Positions 1 to 8,455 of a stretch of 44,045 nucleotides of DNA are shown in pieces. This stretch comes from UBA9554 sp038205135 (lineage in GTDB: Bacteria > Pseudomonadota > Alphaproteobacteria > Rhodobacterales > Rhodobacteraceae). Below the pieces are notes generated by a model. The model made no database searches. It was not told where the DNA came from and saw only the letters and a program-made list of their open reading frames with translations. Position 1 is the first letter of the stretch, and every line of letters starts with the position of its first letter. The translations under genes were made by a program, and so were the position numbers. The stretch is taken from contig JBBRCF010000012.1 in assembly GCA_038205135.1 (NCBI GenBank), positions 1 through 44,045 of the forward strand, read 5' to 3'.

Positions 1-28
1 TCCGACACTAACCAATTAGGAGTTTCCC

Positions 29-1081
29 ATGTCCTTCGCAAAACTGACCGTTTCGGTTCTGGCAATTGCCGCAGCCGCGACCGCAGCAAATGCACGTGAC
101 AACGTGCAAGTGACCGGTTCCTCGACCGTGTTGCCCTATTCCACAATCGTCGCCGAAGCCTTTGGCGAAAACTTCAGCTTCCCGACCCCGGTCGTGGAAG
201 GTGGCGGTTCGGGTGCCGGCCGCAAGAAGATGTGCGAAGGCGTTGGCGCCAATACCGCTGACATCGCCAACTCGTCGTCGCGCATCACCAAGGGTGACTA
301 CGAACTGTGCCAGACCAATGGCGTCAAAGACATCATGGAAGTCCGTTTTGGCTATGATGGCATTGTGTTCGCATCCGACATCAACGGCCCGGAATTCGCC
401 TTCACGCAGGCTGACATTCACGGCGCGCTGGCTGCCAAGGTCGTCAAAGGCGGCGCTCTGGTCGACAACACCTCCAAGACCTGGGCCGACGTGAACCCGG
501 TTCTGCCCGCACAGGACATCTTGGTCTTCGTTCCGGGCACCAAGCACGGCACCCGTGAAGTGTTCGACGAAAAGGTGATCATCCAGGGCTGCAAGGACTC
601 GGGCGTCCATGCCCTGCACGTCGCCGCCTCGACCGGTGCTGACGACAAGGCCAAGGCCTCGGACGCCAACAAGGCGTGCATGGCTCTGCGTACCGACGGC
701 GTGTCGATCGACATCGACGGCGACTACACCGAAACGCTGGCCCGCGTTGACGCCAACAAGAACGGCATCGGCGTCTTCGGTCTGTCGTTCTACCAGAACA
801 ACACCGACAAACTGCGCGTTGCCACCATGGCAGGCGTGGCCCCGACCACCGAGTCGATCTCTGCTGGCGACTACCCCGTGTCGCGCCCGCTGTTCTTCTA
901 CGTCAAGCTGGCCCACATGGACGTGATCCCCGGCCTGAAAGAGTATGTGGAGTTCTTCCTGTCGGACGACATGGCTGGCCCGAACGGCCCGCTGGCCGCC
1001 TATGGCCTGGTGTCTGACCCGGAACTGGCAGCGACCCAGAAGATGATCGCTGACCGCGTCCCGATGGCACCGATCAACTGA
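29..1081 (+). CDS. pstS: phosphate ABC transporter substrate-binding protein PstS
   Basis: This is the periplasmic phosphate receptor of the high-affinity Pst importer; it hands inorganic phosphate to the PstC/PstA channel. The 350-residue protein opens with a signal peptide ending near residue 22 (ANA before RDN). TGSST follows at about 29-33 and GGGSGAG at about 58-64, the phosphate-coordinating loops of the PstS family. Four cysteines are spread through the mature protein and could form two disulfides. The ATG has an AGGAG ribosome site at 18-22. It is the first gene of pstS-pstC-pstA-pstB-phoU-phoB. A hairpin just after the stop probably uncouples its expression level from the permease genes. 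The promoter and any Pho box lie upstream of the window. Confidence 0.96.
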   Translation: MSFAKLTVSVLAIAAAATAANARDNVQVTGSSTVLPYSTIVAEAFGENFSFPTPVVEGGGSGAGRKKMCEGVGANTADIANSSSRITKGDYELCQTNGVKDIMEVRFGYDGIVFASDINGPEFAFTQADIHGALAAKVVKGGALVDNTSKTWADVNPVLPAQDILVFVPGTKHGTREVFDEKVIIQGCKDSGVHALHVAASTGADDKAKASDANKACMALRTDGVSIDIDGDYTETLARVDANKNGIGVFGLSFYQNNTDKLRVATMAGVAPTTESISAGDYPVSRPLFFYVKLAHMDVIPGLKEYVEFFLSDDMAGPNGPLAAYGLVSDPELAATQKMIADRVPMAPIN

Positions 1082-1095
1082 TCGCTGAAACTTCC

Positions 1096-1128
1096 GGAGG
1101 GCACCATCAGGTGCCCTCCTTCCTTTTG
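1096..1128 (+). terminator. intra-operon hairpin between pstS and pstC
   Basis: A perfect 10-bp inverted repeat (GGAGGGCACC at 1096-1105, loop ATCA, GGTGCCCTCC at 1110-1119) is followed by the T-rich run TTCCTTTTG. It sits 15 bases after the pstS stop and about 17 bases before the pstC ATG. The likely roles are partial transcription termination or protection of the pstS mRNA 3' end. Either would give more PstS than PstCAB, as usual for binding-protein genes. The interrupted T run suggests it is leaky. Confidence 0.8.
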
Positions 1129-1145
1129 TGAGAACCGGATTTCCG

Positions 1146-2606
1146 ATGAGCGTTGCCATTATTTCCCTGATCGTCCTTGCTTTGGCCCTGATCGGCTATG
1201 TCGTAGGTCGCCAACGTGCCCTGCAAACCGCCCAGGGCGATCCCCGGAAATTGCATTCGCTGCCAGTGTATTATGGGCAGACTGTCTTTTTGTTCGTGGC
1301 CGTTCCAGCCTTTGCGCTGTTGGCCGTCTGGTTGATCGCCCAGCCGATGGTGATCGATGCCCGAATCGCGGTTGACCTGAATCCGCGGATTTCCGAAGAT
1401 GCGTCCGCATCCAAGCTGGCAATGGAAGATGTCGCGCGCATCGCCAACGGCATCGACGCGCTGCAGGCAAACACCGGCATGACCAACGACGAAATCCGCA
1501 ACATGCGCGCTGATCTGTCCGATGTGCGCGGGCGTCTGGCCGAGGTTGGCGTGGCGCTCGGGGCCGAGGTCGACCCGCAGATTTTCGAAATGGCCAAGAG
1601 TTTCCGCACGATGCAGCGGTCTGGCGCATTTATCATGACCTTCGCCGTGCTAACGGCGGCAGTGATCGGGTTCGTCTGGTCGGTCCGGCGGATCACACCG
1701 GAATTCCGCGCGCGCAATGTCTCTGAGACCTTTGTGCGCTGGCTGCTGATCGCAGCCGCCGGGGTCGCTATTCTGACGACGATCGGCATTGTTTTCTCAT
1801 TGATGTCGGAAACGATCCGGTTTTTCGGGATTTATCCGGCCGGGGACTTCTTCTTTGGTCTGACGTGGAACCCGCAATTCCGTGGCGGGTCTGATCTGGG
1901 TCTGATCCCCCTGCTGTGGGGCACGCTTTACATCAGCTTTGTCGCGATGGTGGTCTCTGTGCCGATCGGGATCTTTGCGGCCATCTACACGGCGGAATAT
2001 GCATCGCCGCGGGTCCGGTCAGTGGTCAAACCCCTGATCGAGGTCATCGCGGGCATCCCGACCGTTGTGTTCGGCCTGTTCGCGCTGGTGACCGTCGGTC
2101 CGTTACTGCGTGATTACTTTGCGGTGCCCTTCGGGCTGGGCACGTCGGGGTCATCGGTGATGACGGCGGGTCTGGTGATCGGCATTCTGAACATCCCGTT
2201 CATCTCGTCGCTGACAGACGACATCATCAACGCCGTGCCGCAATCGTTGCGCGACGGGTCGCTGGGTCTGGGTGCCACGAAATCCGAAACGATCCGAAAG
2301 GTGGTGCTGCCGGCAGCGCTGCCGGGCATCGTCGGTGCCGTCTTGCTGGCTGCCAGCCGCGCCATCGGCGAAACGATGATCGTGACCATGGGGGCAGGTG
2401 CCGCCGCAAAACTTGATCTCAACCCCTTCGAGGCGATGACGACGATCACTGTGAAGATCGTCAGTCAGTTGACCGGTGACCTTGCGTTTGACTCGCCGGA
2501 AACCCTTGTCGCCTTCGCACTCGGCATGTCGCTATTCGTAATCACGCTGTGCCTCAATATCTTCGCGCTCTGGATCGTGCGCAAATACCGGGAGCAATAC
2601 GAATGA
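1146..2606 (+). CDS. pstC: phosphate ABC transporter permease PstC (long form)
   Basis: One of the two inner-membrane channel subunits of the Pst importer. At 486 residues it is far longer than the E. coli-type PstC of about 320. The N-terminal third adds membrane segments near residues 2-20, 45-65 and 165-187, with a soluble, probably helical stretch between the last two. The C-terminal half is the standard permease domain, with the cytoplasmic coupling loop that docks on PstB (GATKSETIRKVVLPAALPG). I chose the ATG at 1146; a GTG at 1128 in the same frame lies in the run following the terminator hairpin. The stop overlaps the pstA start as ATGA. The long form is usual in alphaproteobacteria; the role of the extension is unknown to me. 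Confidence 0.93.
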   Translation: MSVAIISLIVLALALIGYVVGRQRALQTAQGDPRKLHSLPVYYGQTVFLFVAVPAFALLAVWLIAQPMVIDARIAVDLNPRISEDASASKLAMEDVARIANGIDALQANTGMTNDEIRNMRADLSDVRGRLAEVGVALGAEVDPQIFEMAKSFRTMQRSGAFIMTFAVLTAAVIGFVWSVRRITPEFRARNVSETFVRWLLIAAAGVAILTTIGIVFSLMSETIRFFGIYPAGDFFFGLTWNPQFRGGSDLGLIPLLWGTLYISFVAMVVSVPIGIFAAIYTAEYASPRVRSVVKPLIEVIAGIPTVVFGLFALVTVGPLLRDYFAVPFGLGTSGSSVMTAGLVIGILNIPFISSLTDDIINAVPQSLRDGSLGLGATKSETIRKVVLPAALPGIVGAVLLAASRAIGETMIVTMGAGAAAKLDLNPFEAMTTITVKIVSQLTGDLAFDSPETLVAFALGMSLFVITLCLNIFALWIVRKYREQYE

Positions 2607-3967
2607 CCGACATCGCGCCCTCGACCCCGGCCGTCTCGGCCACTGGCGGAGAATCCGGTTCGCTGTATGTCGAACAGTCCCTGATGAAGCGACGCAACGC
2701 CGCAGAAGTGCGGTTCCGCACATACGGGATTGCCGCCATCGTCGTCGCGCTTCTGACCCTTGCGATCATGCTGTTCACGATTGTCCGGGATGGATCATCG
2801 GCGTTCTTTCAGGCCACGATCAGTTTTCCGGTAACCGTCGATGCGGCCGTTGTGGACACCGCCGGCAACCGCAATCCGGCGGAAATGTCAAAGACCACAA
2901 CCATCGGCTACGCCCGCATCCTGGGCGATTCTCTGGTCACGTATCTGGAAGGCCGGGACATGGCGGTCGAAGGCATGACCCGCAAGGAAATCGTCGACAT
3001 GATTTCAAAGGACGCACCGGCGCGGCTTCGCGATCGCGTGCTGGCCGATCCGACGCTGGTGGGGCAGACGATCGCGGTGGACGCCTTTGTGATCGGCCGG
3101 ATCGATGGGTATTTCAAAGGCCGCGTGACACGGGAAATCGCCGAGCGAGATTCCAATGTGACGGTCACGCAACTGGACCTTGCCGACAAGATGGCAGAGG
3201 CGGGCATCCTGCGATCCAAGTTCAACTGGAGCTTTGTGACGGCGCCTGACGCGTCCGACCTGCGTCCCGAGGCGGCCGGTCTGGGCATCGCGTTGATCGG
3301 CACCTTGTACATGATGTTCCTGGTTCTGATCTTTACGCTGCCGATCGGGATCGCGGCGTCGATCTATCTGGAAGAATTCGCCCCCAAGAACTGGCTTACT
3401 GACCTGATCGAGGTTAACATCTCGAACCTCGCGGCGGTGCCGTCGATCGTCTACGGGATCCTCGGTCTGGCGATCTTCATCAACTTTGCCGGGCTGCCGG
3501 CTTCGGCACCGATGGTCGGGGCGTTGGTGCTGACGATCATGACGCTGCCGACGATCATCATCGCGACCCGGTCGGCCATCCGCGCCGTTCCGCCGTCGAT
3601 CCGCGATGCGGCTTTGGGTGTCGGTGCGTCAAAGATGCAGACCGTGTTCCACCATGTTCTGCCGCTGGCCATGCCGGGCATCCTGACCGGCACGATCCTG
3701 GGTCTGGCATCCGCCGCAGGCGAAACCGGCCCGCTGCTGCTGATCGGCATGGTGGCCTTTGTGGCCAACTACCCGGCAAGCCCGCTGGACGGTGGTTTCC
3801 TTGATCCCGCCAGTGCGTTACCGGTGCAGGTCTATTCCTGGGCGTCGCGGTCGGACCCGGCCTTCATCGAACGCTCGTCGGGTGCGATCATCGTGCTTCT
3901 GATATTTCTTGTCCTCATGAACGTGACGGCCATCCTGCTGCGCCGCCGCTTTGAACGCCGCTGGTAA
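2603..3967 (+). CDS. pstA: phosphate ABC transporter permease PstA (long form)
   Basis: The second channel subunit of the phosphate importer, pairing with PstC and PstB. It has 454 residues, about 150 more than E. coli PstA. After a transmembrane segment near residues 38-65 there is a roughly 170-residue, mostly soluble insertion (the DUF3333-type N-terminal region of alphaproteobacterial PstA), then the permease core with a coupling loop around DAALGVGASKMQTV. The start overlaps the pstC stop (ATGA at 2603-2606), which implies translational coupling. An in-frame ATG at 2549 would lie inside pstC and was rejected. PstC and PstA both carry periplasm-sized insertions, so the two extensions may pack together; that is inference. 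Confidence 0.93.
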   Translation: MTDIAPSTPAVSATGGESGSLYVEQSLMKRRNAAEVRFRTYGIAAIVVALLTLAIMLFTIVRDGSSAFFQATISFPVTVDAAVVDTAGNRNPAEMSKTTTIGYARILGDSLVTYLEGRDMAVEGMTRKEIVDMISKDAPARLRDRVLADPTLVGQTIAVDAFVIGRIDGYFKGRVTREIAERDSNVTVTQLDLADKMAEAGILRSKFNWSFVTAPDASDLRPEAAGLGIALIGTLYMMFLVLIFTLPIGIAASIYLEEFAPKNWLTDLIEVNISNLAAVPSIVYGILGLAIFINFAGLPASAPMVGALVLTIMTLPTIIIATRSAIRAVPPSIRDAALGVGASKMQTVFHHVLPLAMPGILTGTILGLASAAGETGPLLLIGMVAFVANYPASPLDGGFLDPASALPVQVYSWASRSDPAFIERSSGAIIVLLIFLVLMNVTAILLRRRFERRW

Positions 3968-3984
3968 GCGAAAAGGAAACCGCA

Positions 3985-4785
3985 ATGTACGATACCCCTC
4001 ATTCGACGGACGCCTCGGTGACCCAGACACATATCAAGATCGCCGCTCGTGGCGTGCAGGTCCATTACGGTGACAAACACGCGCTGAAAGACGTCGATGT
4101 CGATATCCTCGACAAGACCGTCACCGCGTTCATCGGCCCGTCGGGCTGTGGCAAGTCCACCTTTCTGCGCTGCCTGAACCGCATGAACGATACGGTCGCC
4201 GTGGCCCGCGTATCGGGAGAGATCCTGCTGGATGGCGAAGATATCTATGACAAGCGTGTGGACCCGGTGCAGTTGCGCGCCAAGGTCGGCATGGTGTTTC
4301 AGAAACCGAACCCGTTTCCCAAATCGATTTATGACAACGTGGCGTACGGCCCGCGCATTCACGGTCTGACCAAATCCAAGACCGAACTTGACGCGATCGT
4401 CGAGTCGAGCTTGAAAAAGGCTGCACTGTGGAACGAGGTCAAGGACCGGTTGCAGGAAACCGGCACCGGCCTGTCGGGTGGTCAGCAACAGCGCCTGTGC
4501 ATCGCGCGAGCCGTGGCGACCTCGCCCGAGGTGCTGCTGATGGACGAACCCTGTTCAGCGCTGGACCCCATCGCCACAGCGCAGGTCGAGGAGTTGATCG
4601 ACGACTTGCGGTCGCAATTTTCGGTGGTCATCGTGACCCACTCGATGCAGCAGGCCGCCCGTGTCAGCCAGAAAACCGCATTCTTCCACCTCGGCAATCT
4701 GGTGGAATACAACGATACCCAGACGATTTTCACCAATCCCAAAGATCCGCGCACCGAAAGCTACATTACCGGCCGGATCGGCTGA
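3985..4785 (+). CDS. pstB: phosphate ABC transporter ATPase PstB
   Basis: Cytoplasmic ATPase that powers PstC/PstA. It has 266 residues, the normal size. The Walker A motif is GPSGCGKST at 51-59, the Q-loop lies in VGMVFQKPNPFP at about 101-112, the ABC signature LSGGQ is at 163-167, and Walker B VLLMDEP is at 183-189, followed by the D-loop SALDP and the switch histidine in VTHSM. The FQKPNPFPKS stretch is diagnostic for PstB. The ribosome site is AAGGA before the ATG, 17 bases after pstA. It also takes part, with PhoU, in signalling phosphate status to the PhoR/PhoB pair in known systems. Confidence 0.97.
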   Translation: MYDTPHSTDASVTQTHIKIAARGVQVHYGDKHALKDVDVDILDKTVTAFIGPSGCGKSTFLRCLNRMNDTVAVARVSGEILLDGEDIYDKRVDPVQLRAKVGMVFQKPNPFPKSIYDNVAYGPRIHGLTKSKTELDAIVESSLKKAALWNEVKDRLQETGTGLSGGQQQRLCIARAVATSPEVLLMDEPCSALDPIATAQVEELIDDLRSQFSVVIVTHSMQQAARVSQKTAFFHLGNLVEYNDTQTIFTNPKDPRTESYITGRIG

Positions 4786-4798
4786 GGAGCCACACATC

Positions 4799-5515
4799 AT
4801 GACGCTGGAACACATCCAGTCGGTCTTTGACCGCGATCTGGAATACATTCAGGCGCACATCATCCGGATGGGCGGGCTGGTCGAAGAAGCTATCCTGGAT
4901 GCCTCCAAGTCGCTGGAAGACCGCGACATGGAACTGGCCACCCGGGTGCGTGACAATGACACGGCCATCGACCGGCTGGAGGAAATGGTCAACGACGAAT
5001 GTGCCCGCCTGATCGCATTGCGCGCGCCCACCGCCGTGGATCTGCGGCTGGCGCTGACCGTGATGAAGGTCGCGGGAAATCTGGAACGCATCGGTGACTA
5101 TGCCAAGAACATGGCCAAACGCACCGGCGTGCTGATCCAGATGACCCCGGTCAACGGCGCCCATGCCGCGCTGCGCCGCATGGCGCGCGAAGTGCAGGGC
5201 CTGCTGAAAGACGCGCTGGACGCGTTCATCCAGCGCGACGCCGAACTGGCCCGCGACGTGATCCGCCGTGACCGCGACATCGACCAGATGTACAACGCCT
5301 TGTTCCGCGAATTCCTGACCTTCATGATGGAAGACCCGCGCAACATCACGCCCTGCATGCATCTACATTTCATTGCCAAGAACACCGAACGCATGGGCGA
5401 CCATGTGACCTCGATCGCCGAACAGGTGGTGTATCTGGTGACGGGCGAACGCCCAGACGATGTGCGCCTGAAGGGTGACAATACGTCAACCTTGGCGTTC
5501 CTGCAGGAGGATTGA
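4799..5515 (+). CDS. phoU: phosphate signalling complex protein PhoU
   Basis: Negative regulator that links Pst transporter state to the phosphate-responsive histidine kinase. The 238-residue protein consists of two homologous three-helix PhoU domains (about 10-110 and 120-220). Each carries the acidic metal-binding type motif, seen as GNLERIGDYAKNMAKR in the first and NTERMGDHVTSIAEQ in the second. The ATG at 4799 lies 13 bases after pstB; the frame is open further upstream inside pstB, but those residues do not look like PhoU. Its place between pstB and phoB is the standard order. Confidence 0.96.
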   Translation: MTLEHIQSVFDRDLEYIQAHIIRMGGLVEEAILDASKSLEDRDMELATRVRDNDTAIDRLEEMVNDECARLIALRAPTAVDLRLALTVMKVAGNLERIGDYAKNMAKRTGVLIQMTPVNGAHAALRRMAREVQGLLKDALDAFIQRDAELARDVIRRDRDIDQMYNALFREFLTFMMEDPRNITPCMHLHFIAKNTERMGDHVTSIAEQVVYLVTGERPDDVRLKGDNTSTLAFLQED

Positions 5516-5519
5516 CCGC

Positions 5520-6209
5520 ATGGCCGGCCAGACGCCCAAGGTCCTGATCATCGAGGACGAACCCGCCCAGCGGGAAGTGTTGGCCTATAATCTGGAAGCC
5601 GAGGGCTTTCAGGTCTCGCAGGCCGGGGATGGCGAAGAAGGGCTGTTGCTAGTCGAAGAGGAAACCCCCGATCTGATCCTGCTGGACTGGATGTTGCCCG
5701 GCCTGTCGGGCATCGAGGTGTGCCGTCGGCTGAAGTCGAAATCCGAAACCCGTGGTTTGCCCGTAGTGATGTTGTCGGCGCGATCCGAAGAGGTGGACCG
5801 GGTGCGCGGGCTGGAAACCGGGGCCGATGACTATATGGTCAAACCCTATTCCATTGCCGAACTGATGGCCCGCGTGCGGGCCCATCTGCGCCGGTCGCGG
5901 CCCGCATCGGTGGGTGAACGCCTGGAATGGACCGATATCGTGCTGGACAGTGAAACCCACCGCGTGACGCGCGGCGGGCAGGAATTGAAACTGGGACCGA
6001 CCGAGTTTCGCCTGCTGACCACCTTCATGGAACGGCCCGGCCGGGTCTGGAGCCGGGAACAGCTTCTGGACCGTGTCTGGGGCCGCGACATCTATGTCGA
6101 TACTAGGACGGTCGATGTTCATGTCGGACGGTTGCGCAAGGCGTTGACCAAACATGGCCACGAAGACCCGGTGCGCACGGTGCGCGGCGCCGGCTACGCC
6201 TTGGGGTGA
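5520..6209 (+). CDS. phoB: phosphate regulon response regulator PhoB
   Basis: OmpR/PhoB-family response regulator that activates phosphate-starvation genes. The 229-residue protein has a receiver domain with acidic pocket EDE at 12-14, phospho-acceptor Asp56 (LLDWMLPG) and conserved Lys in VKPYS. It is followed by a winged-helix DNA-binding domain with the recognition region around DTRTVDVHVGRLRKAL. The start at 5520 has an AGGAGG ribosome site at 5505-5510, and the gene begins 4 bases after phoU stops. The cognate kinase PhoR is not in the window and probably lies upstream of pstS. The gene ends 4 bases before the convergent lysR-type gene. Confidence 0.95.
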   Translation: MAGQTPKVLIIEDEPAQREVLAYNLEAEGFQVSQAGDGEEGLLLVEEETPDLILLDWMLPGLSGIEVCRRLKSKSETRGLPVVMLSARSEEVDRVRGLETGADDYMVKPYSIAELMARVRAHLRRSRPASVGERLEWTDIVLDSETHRVTRGGQELKLGPTEFRLLTTFMERPGRVWSREQLLDRVWGRDIYVDTRTVDVHVGRLRKALTKHGHEDPVRTVRGAGYALG

Positions 6210-6213
6210 CGGG

Positions 6214-7119
6214 CTAACGGGGCAGGGGGGGGTCGCCCTCCGCCTCGGTTGCCAGCCAGTCGCGGAACCGTTTCAGCGCCGGATGTCCGGCGCGATCCTG
6301 CGGCCAGACCAGCCAATAAGCCCCGATTGCCGGCGTCGCTCCGCCCCAGGCGGGCACCAGAGCGCCCTGCGCCAGCGGGGCCTCGGCCAGATAATCAGGC
6401 AACAGCGCCAAGCCCAGCCCGTGAATGGCAGCCTGCGTGATGGTGGCGAACTGATCATGCACCATGCCGCGCGGCACGGGCGCGGTCACTCCCCATTGTG
6501 CCAGCCATTCCGCCCAGGCATGCGGCCGGGTTTCGATCATCAGCAGCGGCAGGGCCAGCAGGTCCACAGGCCGCGCCACGCTATGCCGGTCCAGCAGGGC
6601 CGGCGCACAGACCGGGATCATCCGTTCGTCGCGCAGTTTCAGGTGGCCGCAGCCCGGCCAGTCGTCGCGGCCGTAGTGGATCGCCGCGTCAAACGGTTCG
6701 CGCGCGAAATCGAACCGGGACAGGCGGGACGTCATGTGCACCGTGATGTCGGGGTTCGGTTCGGTGAACCGTGGCAGCCGCGGCACCAGCCAGCGCATGC
6801 CGAAGGTGGGCAGCACAGCCAGATGCAACGCGCCACCATCCGGGATCACGCTCAGGCGTTGGCTGGCCTGGGCGATGCGGTCCAACCCGGCGCGGACATC
6901 GGCCGCATAGGTCCGCGCGGCAGGCGTCAGCATCAGCCGGTTGCCGGCACGCGCCGCCAGTGTGACGCCCAACAGCGCCTCCAACCTCTGCAATTGACGG
7001 CTGACCGCGCTTTGCGTCAGCGCAAGTTCCGCCGCCGCCGCGGTCACCGACCCCAGCCGATCCACGGATTCCAGCGCCGACAGCATCGACAACGGCGGCA
7101 ACAGACGGCGTGGTGGCAT
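6214..7119 (-). CDS. LysR-type regulator, GcvA/GcdR-like
   Basis: A 301-residue LysR-type transcription factor. The N-terminal winged helix-turn-helix (about 10-70) shows AAAAELALTQSAVSRQLQRL. The rest is the periplasmic-binding-fold effector domain, with the GcvA-type stretch MRWLVPRLPRF. I chose the ATG at 7119 because it starts right before the HTH domain; 44 further upstream codons are open but would cross the shared promoter region. It is transcribed divergently from gcdH, the usual arrangement for a LysR regulator and its target, so control of glutaryl-CoA breakdown is likely. The inducer is not readable from sequence. Confidence 0.88.
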   Translation of the reverse strand: MPPRRLLPPLSMLSALESVDRLGSVTAAAAELALTQSAVSRQLQRLEALLGVTLAARAGNRLMLTPAARTYAADVRAGLDRIAQASQRLSVIPDGGALHLAVLPTFGMRWLVPRLPRFTEPNPDITVHMTSRLSRFDFAREPFDAAIHYGRDDWPGCGHLKLRDERMIPVCAPALLDRHSVARPVDLLALPLLMIETRPHAWAEWLAQWGVTAPVPRGMVHDQFATITQAAIHGLGLALLPDYLAEAPLAQGALVPAWGGATPAIGAYWLVWPQDRAGHPALKRFRDWLATEAEGDPPLPR

Positions 7120-7127
7120 GGCAGAGT

Positions 7128-7142
7128 ATTCCTCTTCGGAAT
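7128..7142. promoter_or_regulatory. possible LysR operator (T-N11-A dyad)
   Basis: ATTCC-TCTTC-GGAAT is a perfect 5-bp dyad with an interior T-N11-A, the form bound by LysR regulators. It starts 8 bases before the lysR ATG and lies about 20 bases upstream of the proposed gcdH -35 box. That suits repression of lysR and activation of gcdH. Assignment is by pattern only. Confidence 0.45.
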
Positions 7143-7162
7143 GCTGGACTGCCAAACCATTG

Positions 7163-7192
7163 TTGGACGCGGGCGCGCGCGCAAGGTAATAT
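7163..7192 (+). promoter_or_regulatory. sigma-70-like promoter for gcdH
   Basis: TTGGAC at 7163-7168, an 18-base GC-rich spacer of alternating CG, and TAATAT at 7187-7192. This would start transcription near 7199, about 20 bases ahead of the gcdH ATG, leaving a short leader with AGGAG at 7207-7211. The LysR-type dyad lies just upstream. Confidence 0.55.
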
Positions 7193-7219
7193 TCTATCAA
7201 AGCGACAGGAGTGACCCCG

Positions 7220-8443
7220 ATGAAAGACGAAATCCGCGTGCTGAGCGCCAAGGAACAGCCTGATCTGGGCAGCTTTGACTGGGCCGACCCGTTCCTGATC
7301 GAAGATCAACTGACAGACGAAGAACGCATGATGCGCGACGCCGCGCGCAGCTATTGCGACGAAAAACTGATGCCGCGCATCAAGGCGGCCTTTGCCGACG
7401 AACAGACCGACCCCGAGATTTTCCGCGAAATGGGCGCCATGGGCCTGTTGGGCACAACCATTCCGGAACAGTATGGCGGGCTTGGCGCGGGCTACGTCAC
7501 CTACGGCCTGATCGCGCGCGAAGTGGAACGGGTCGACAGTGGCTATCGCAGCATGATGTCGGTGCAGTCCAGCCTCGTGATGTATCCGATCTATGCCTAT
7601 GGCACCGAAGAACAGCGGCAGAAATACCTGCCGAAACTGGCGACCGGTGAATGGATCGGCTGTTTCGGCCTGACCGAACCCGATGCCGGGTCCGATCCCG
7701 CGGGCATGAAAACCCGGGCGGTGAAAACCGCGAACGGTTATCGCCTGAACGGTGGCAAGATGTGGATTTCCAATTCGCCCATTGCGGATGTGTTCGTGGT
7801 CTGGGCGAAATCCGACGCGCATGGCGGCAAAATTCGCGGCTTTATTCTTGAAAAAGGCATGAAGGGCCTCAGCGCCCCGAAAATCCTGAACAAGATGAGC
7901 CTGCGCGCGTCGATCACCGGCGAAATCGTGATGGAGGATGTCGAGGTCGGCGAGGACGCGCTGTTGCCGTTCGTCGAAGGGCTGAAGGGTCCGTTCGGCT
8001 GTCTGAACCGCGCGCGCTATGGCATTTCCTGGGGTGTGTTGGGCGCGGCTGAATTCTGCTGGCACGCGGCGCGGCAATACGGGCTGGACCGGTTCCAGTT
8101 CCGTCGCCCGCTGGCGCAAACCCAACTGTTCCAGAAAAAACTGGCCGATATGCAGACGGAAATCACGCTGGGTCTGCAGGCTTCCTTGCGCGTTGGCCGG
8201 TTGATGGACGAAGGCCGCGCTGCGCCCGAGATGATCTCGATCGTCAAGCGCAACAATTGCGGCAAGGCGCTGGATATCGCCCGGATGAGCCGCGACATGC
8301 ATGGCGGCAACGGCATCAGTCTGGAATACGGTGTGATTCGCCATATGGTGAACCTTGAAACCGTGAACACCTACGAGGGCGCGCATGATGTGCATGCGCT
8401 GATCCTCGGTCGGGCGCAGACGGGCCTTCAGGCGTTTTTCTGA
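7220..8443 (+). CDS. gcdH: glutaryl-CoA dehydrogenase
   Basis: FAD-dependent acyl-CoA dehydrogenase that oxidises and decarboxylates glutaryl-CoA to crotonyl-CoA, a step in lysine, tryptophan and glutarate breakdown. At 407 residues it has the usual size. Glutaryl-specific features are DSGYRS, with an arginine near residue 110 at the place that holds the substrate's distal carboxylate, and TYEGAHDVHALILGR near the C-terminus, holding the catalytic glutamate near 386. The flavin-binding stretch CFGLTEPDAGSDP and WISNSPIADVFVVWA also fit. The ATG at 7220 has an AGGAG site 8 bases upstream; a GTG at 7211 overlaps that site and was rejected. The divergent LysR gene is the likely regulator. The following gene begins 12 bases after the stop, so they are probably co-transcribed. 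Confidence 0.93.
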   Translation: MKDEIRVLSAKEQPDLGSFDWADPFLIEDQLTDEERMMRDAARSYCDEKLMPRIKAAFADEQTDPEIFREMGAMGLLGTTIPEQYGGLGAGYVTYGLIAREVERVDSGYRSMMSVQSSLVMYPIYAYGTEEQRQKYLPKLATGEWIGCFGLTEPDAGSDPAGMKTRAVKTANGYRLNGGKMWISNSPIADVFVVWAKSDAHGGKIRGFILEKGMKGLSAPKILNKMSLRASITGEIVMEDVEVGEDALLPFVEGLKGPFGCLNRARYGISWGVLGAAEFCWHAARQYGLDRFQFRRPLAQTQLFQKKLADMQTEITLGLQASLRVGRLMDEGRAAPEMISIVKRNNCGKALDIARMSRDMHGGNGISLEYGVIRHMVNLETVNTYEGAHDVHALILGRAQTGLQAFF

Positions 8444-8455
8444 TGTCCTTCCCGC

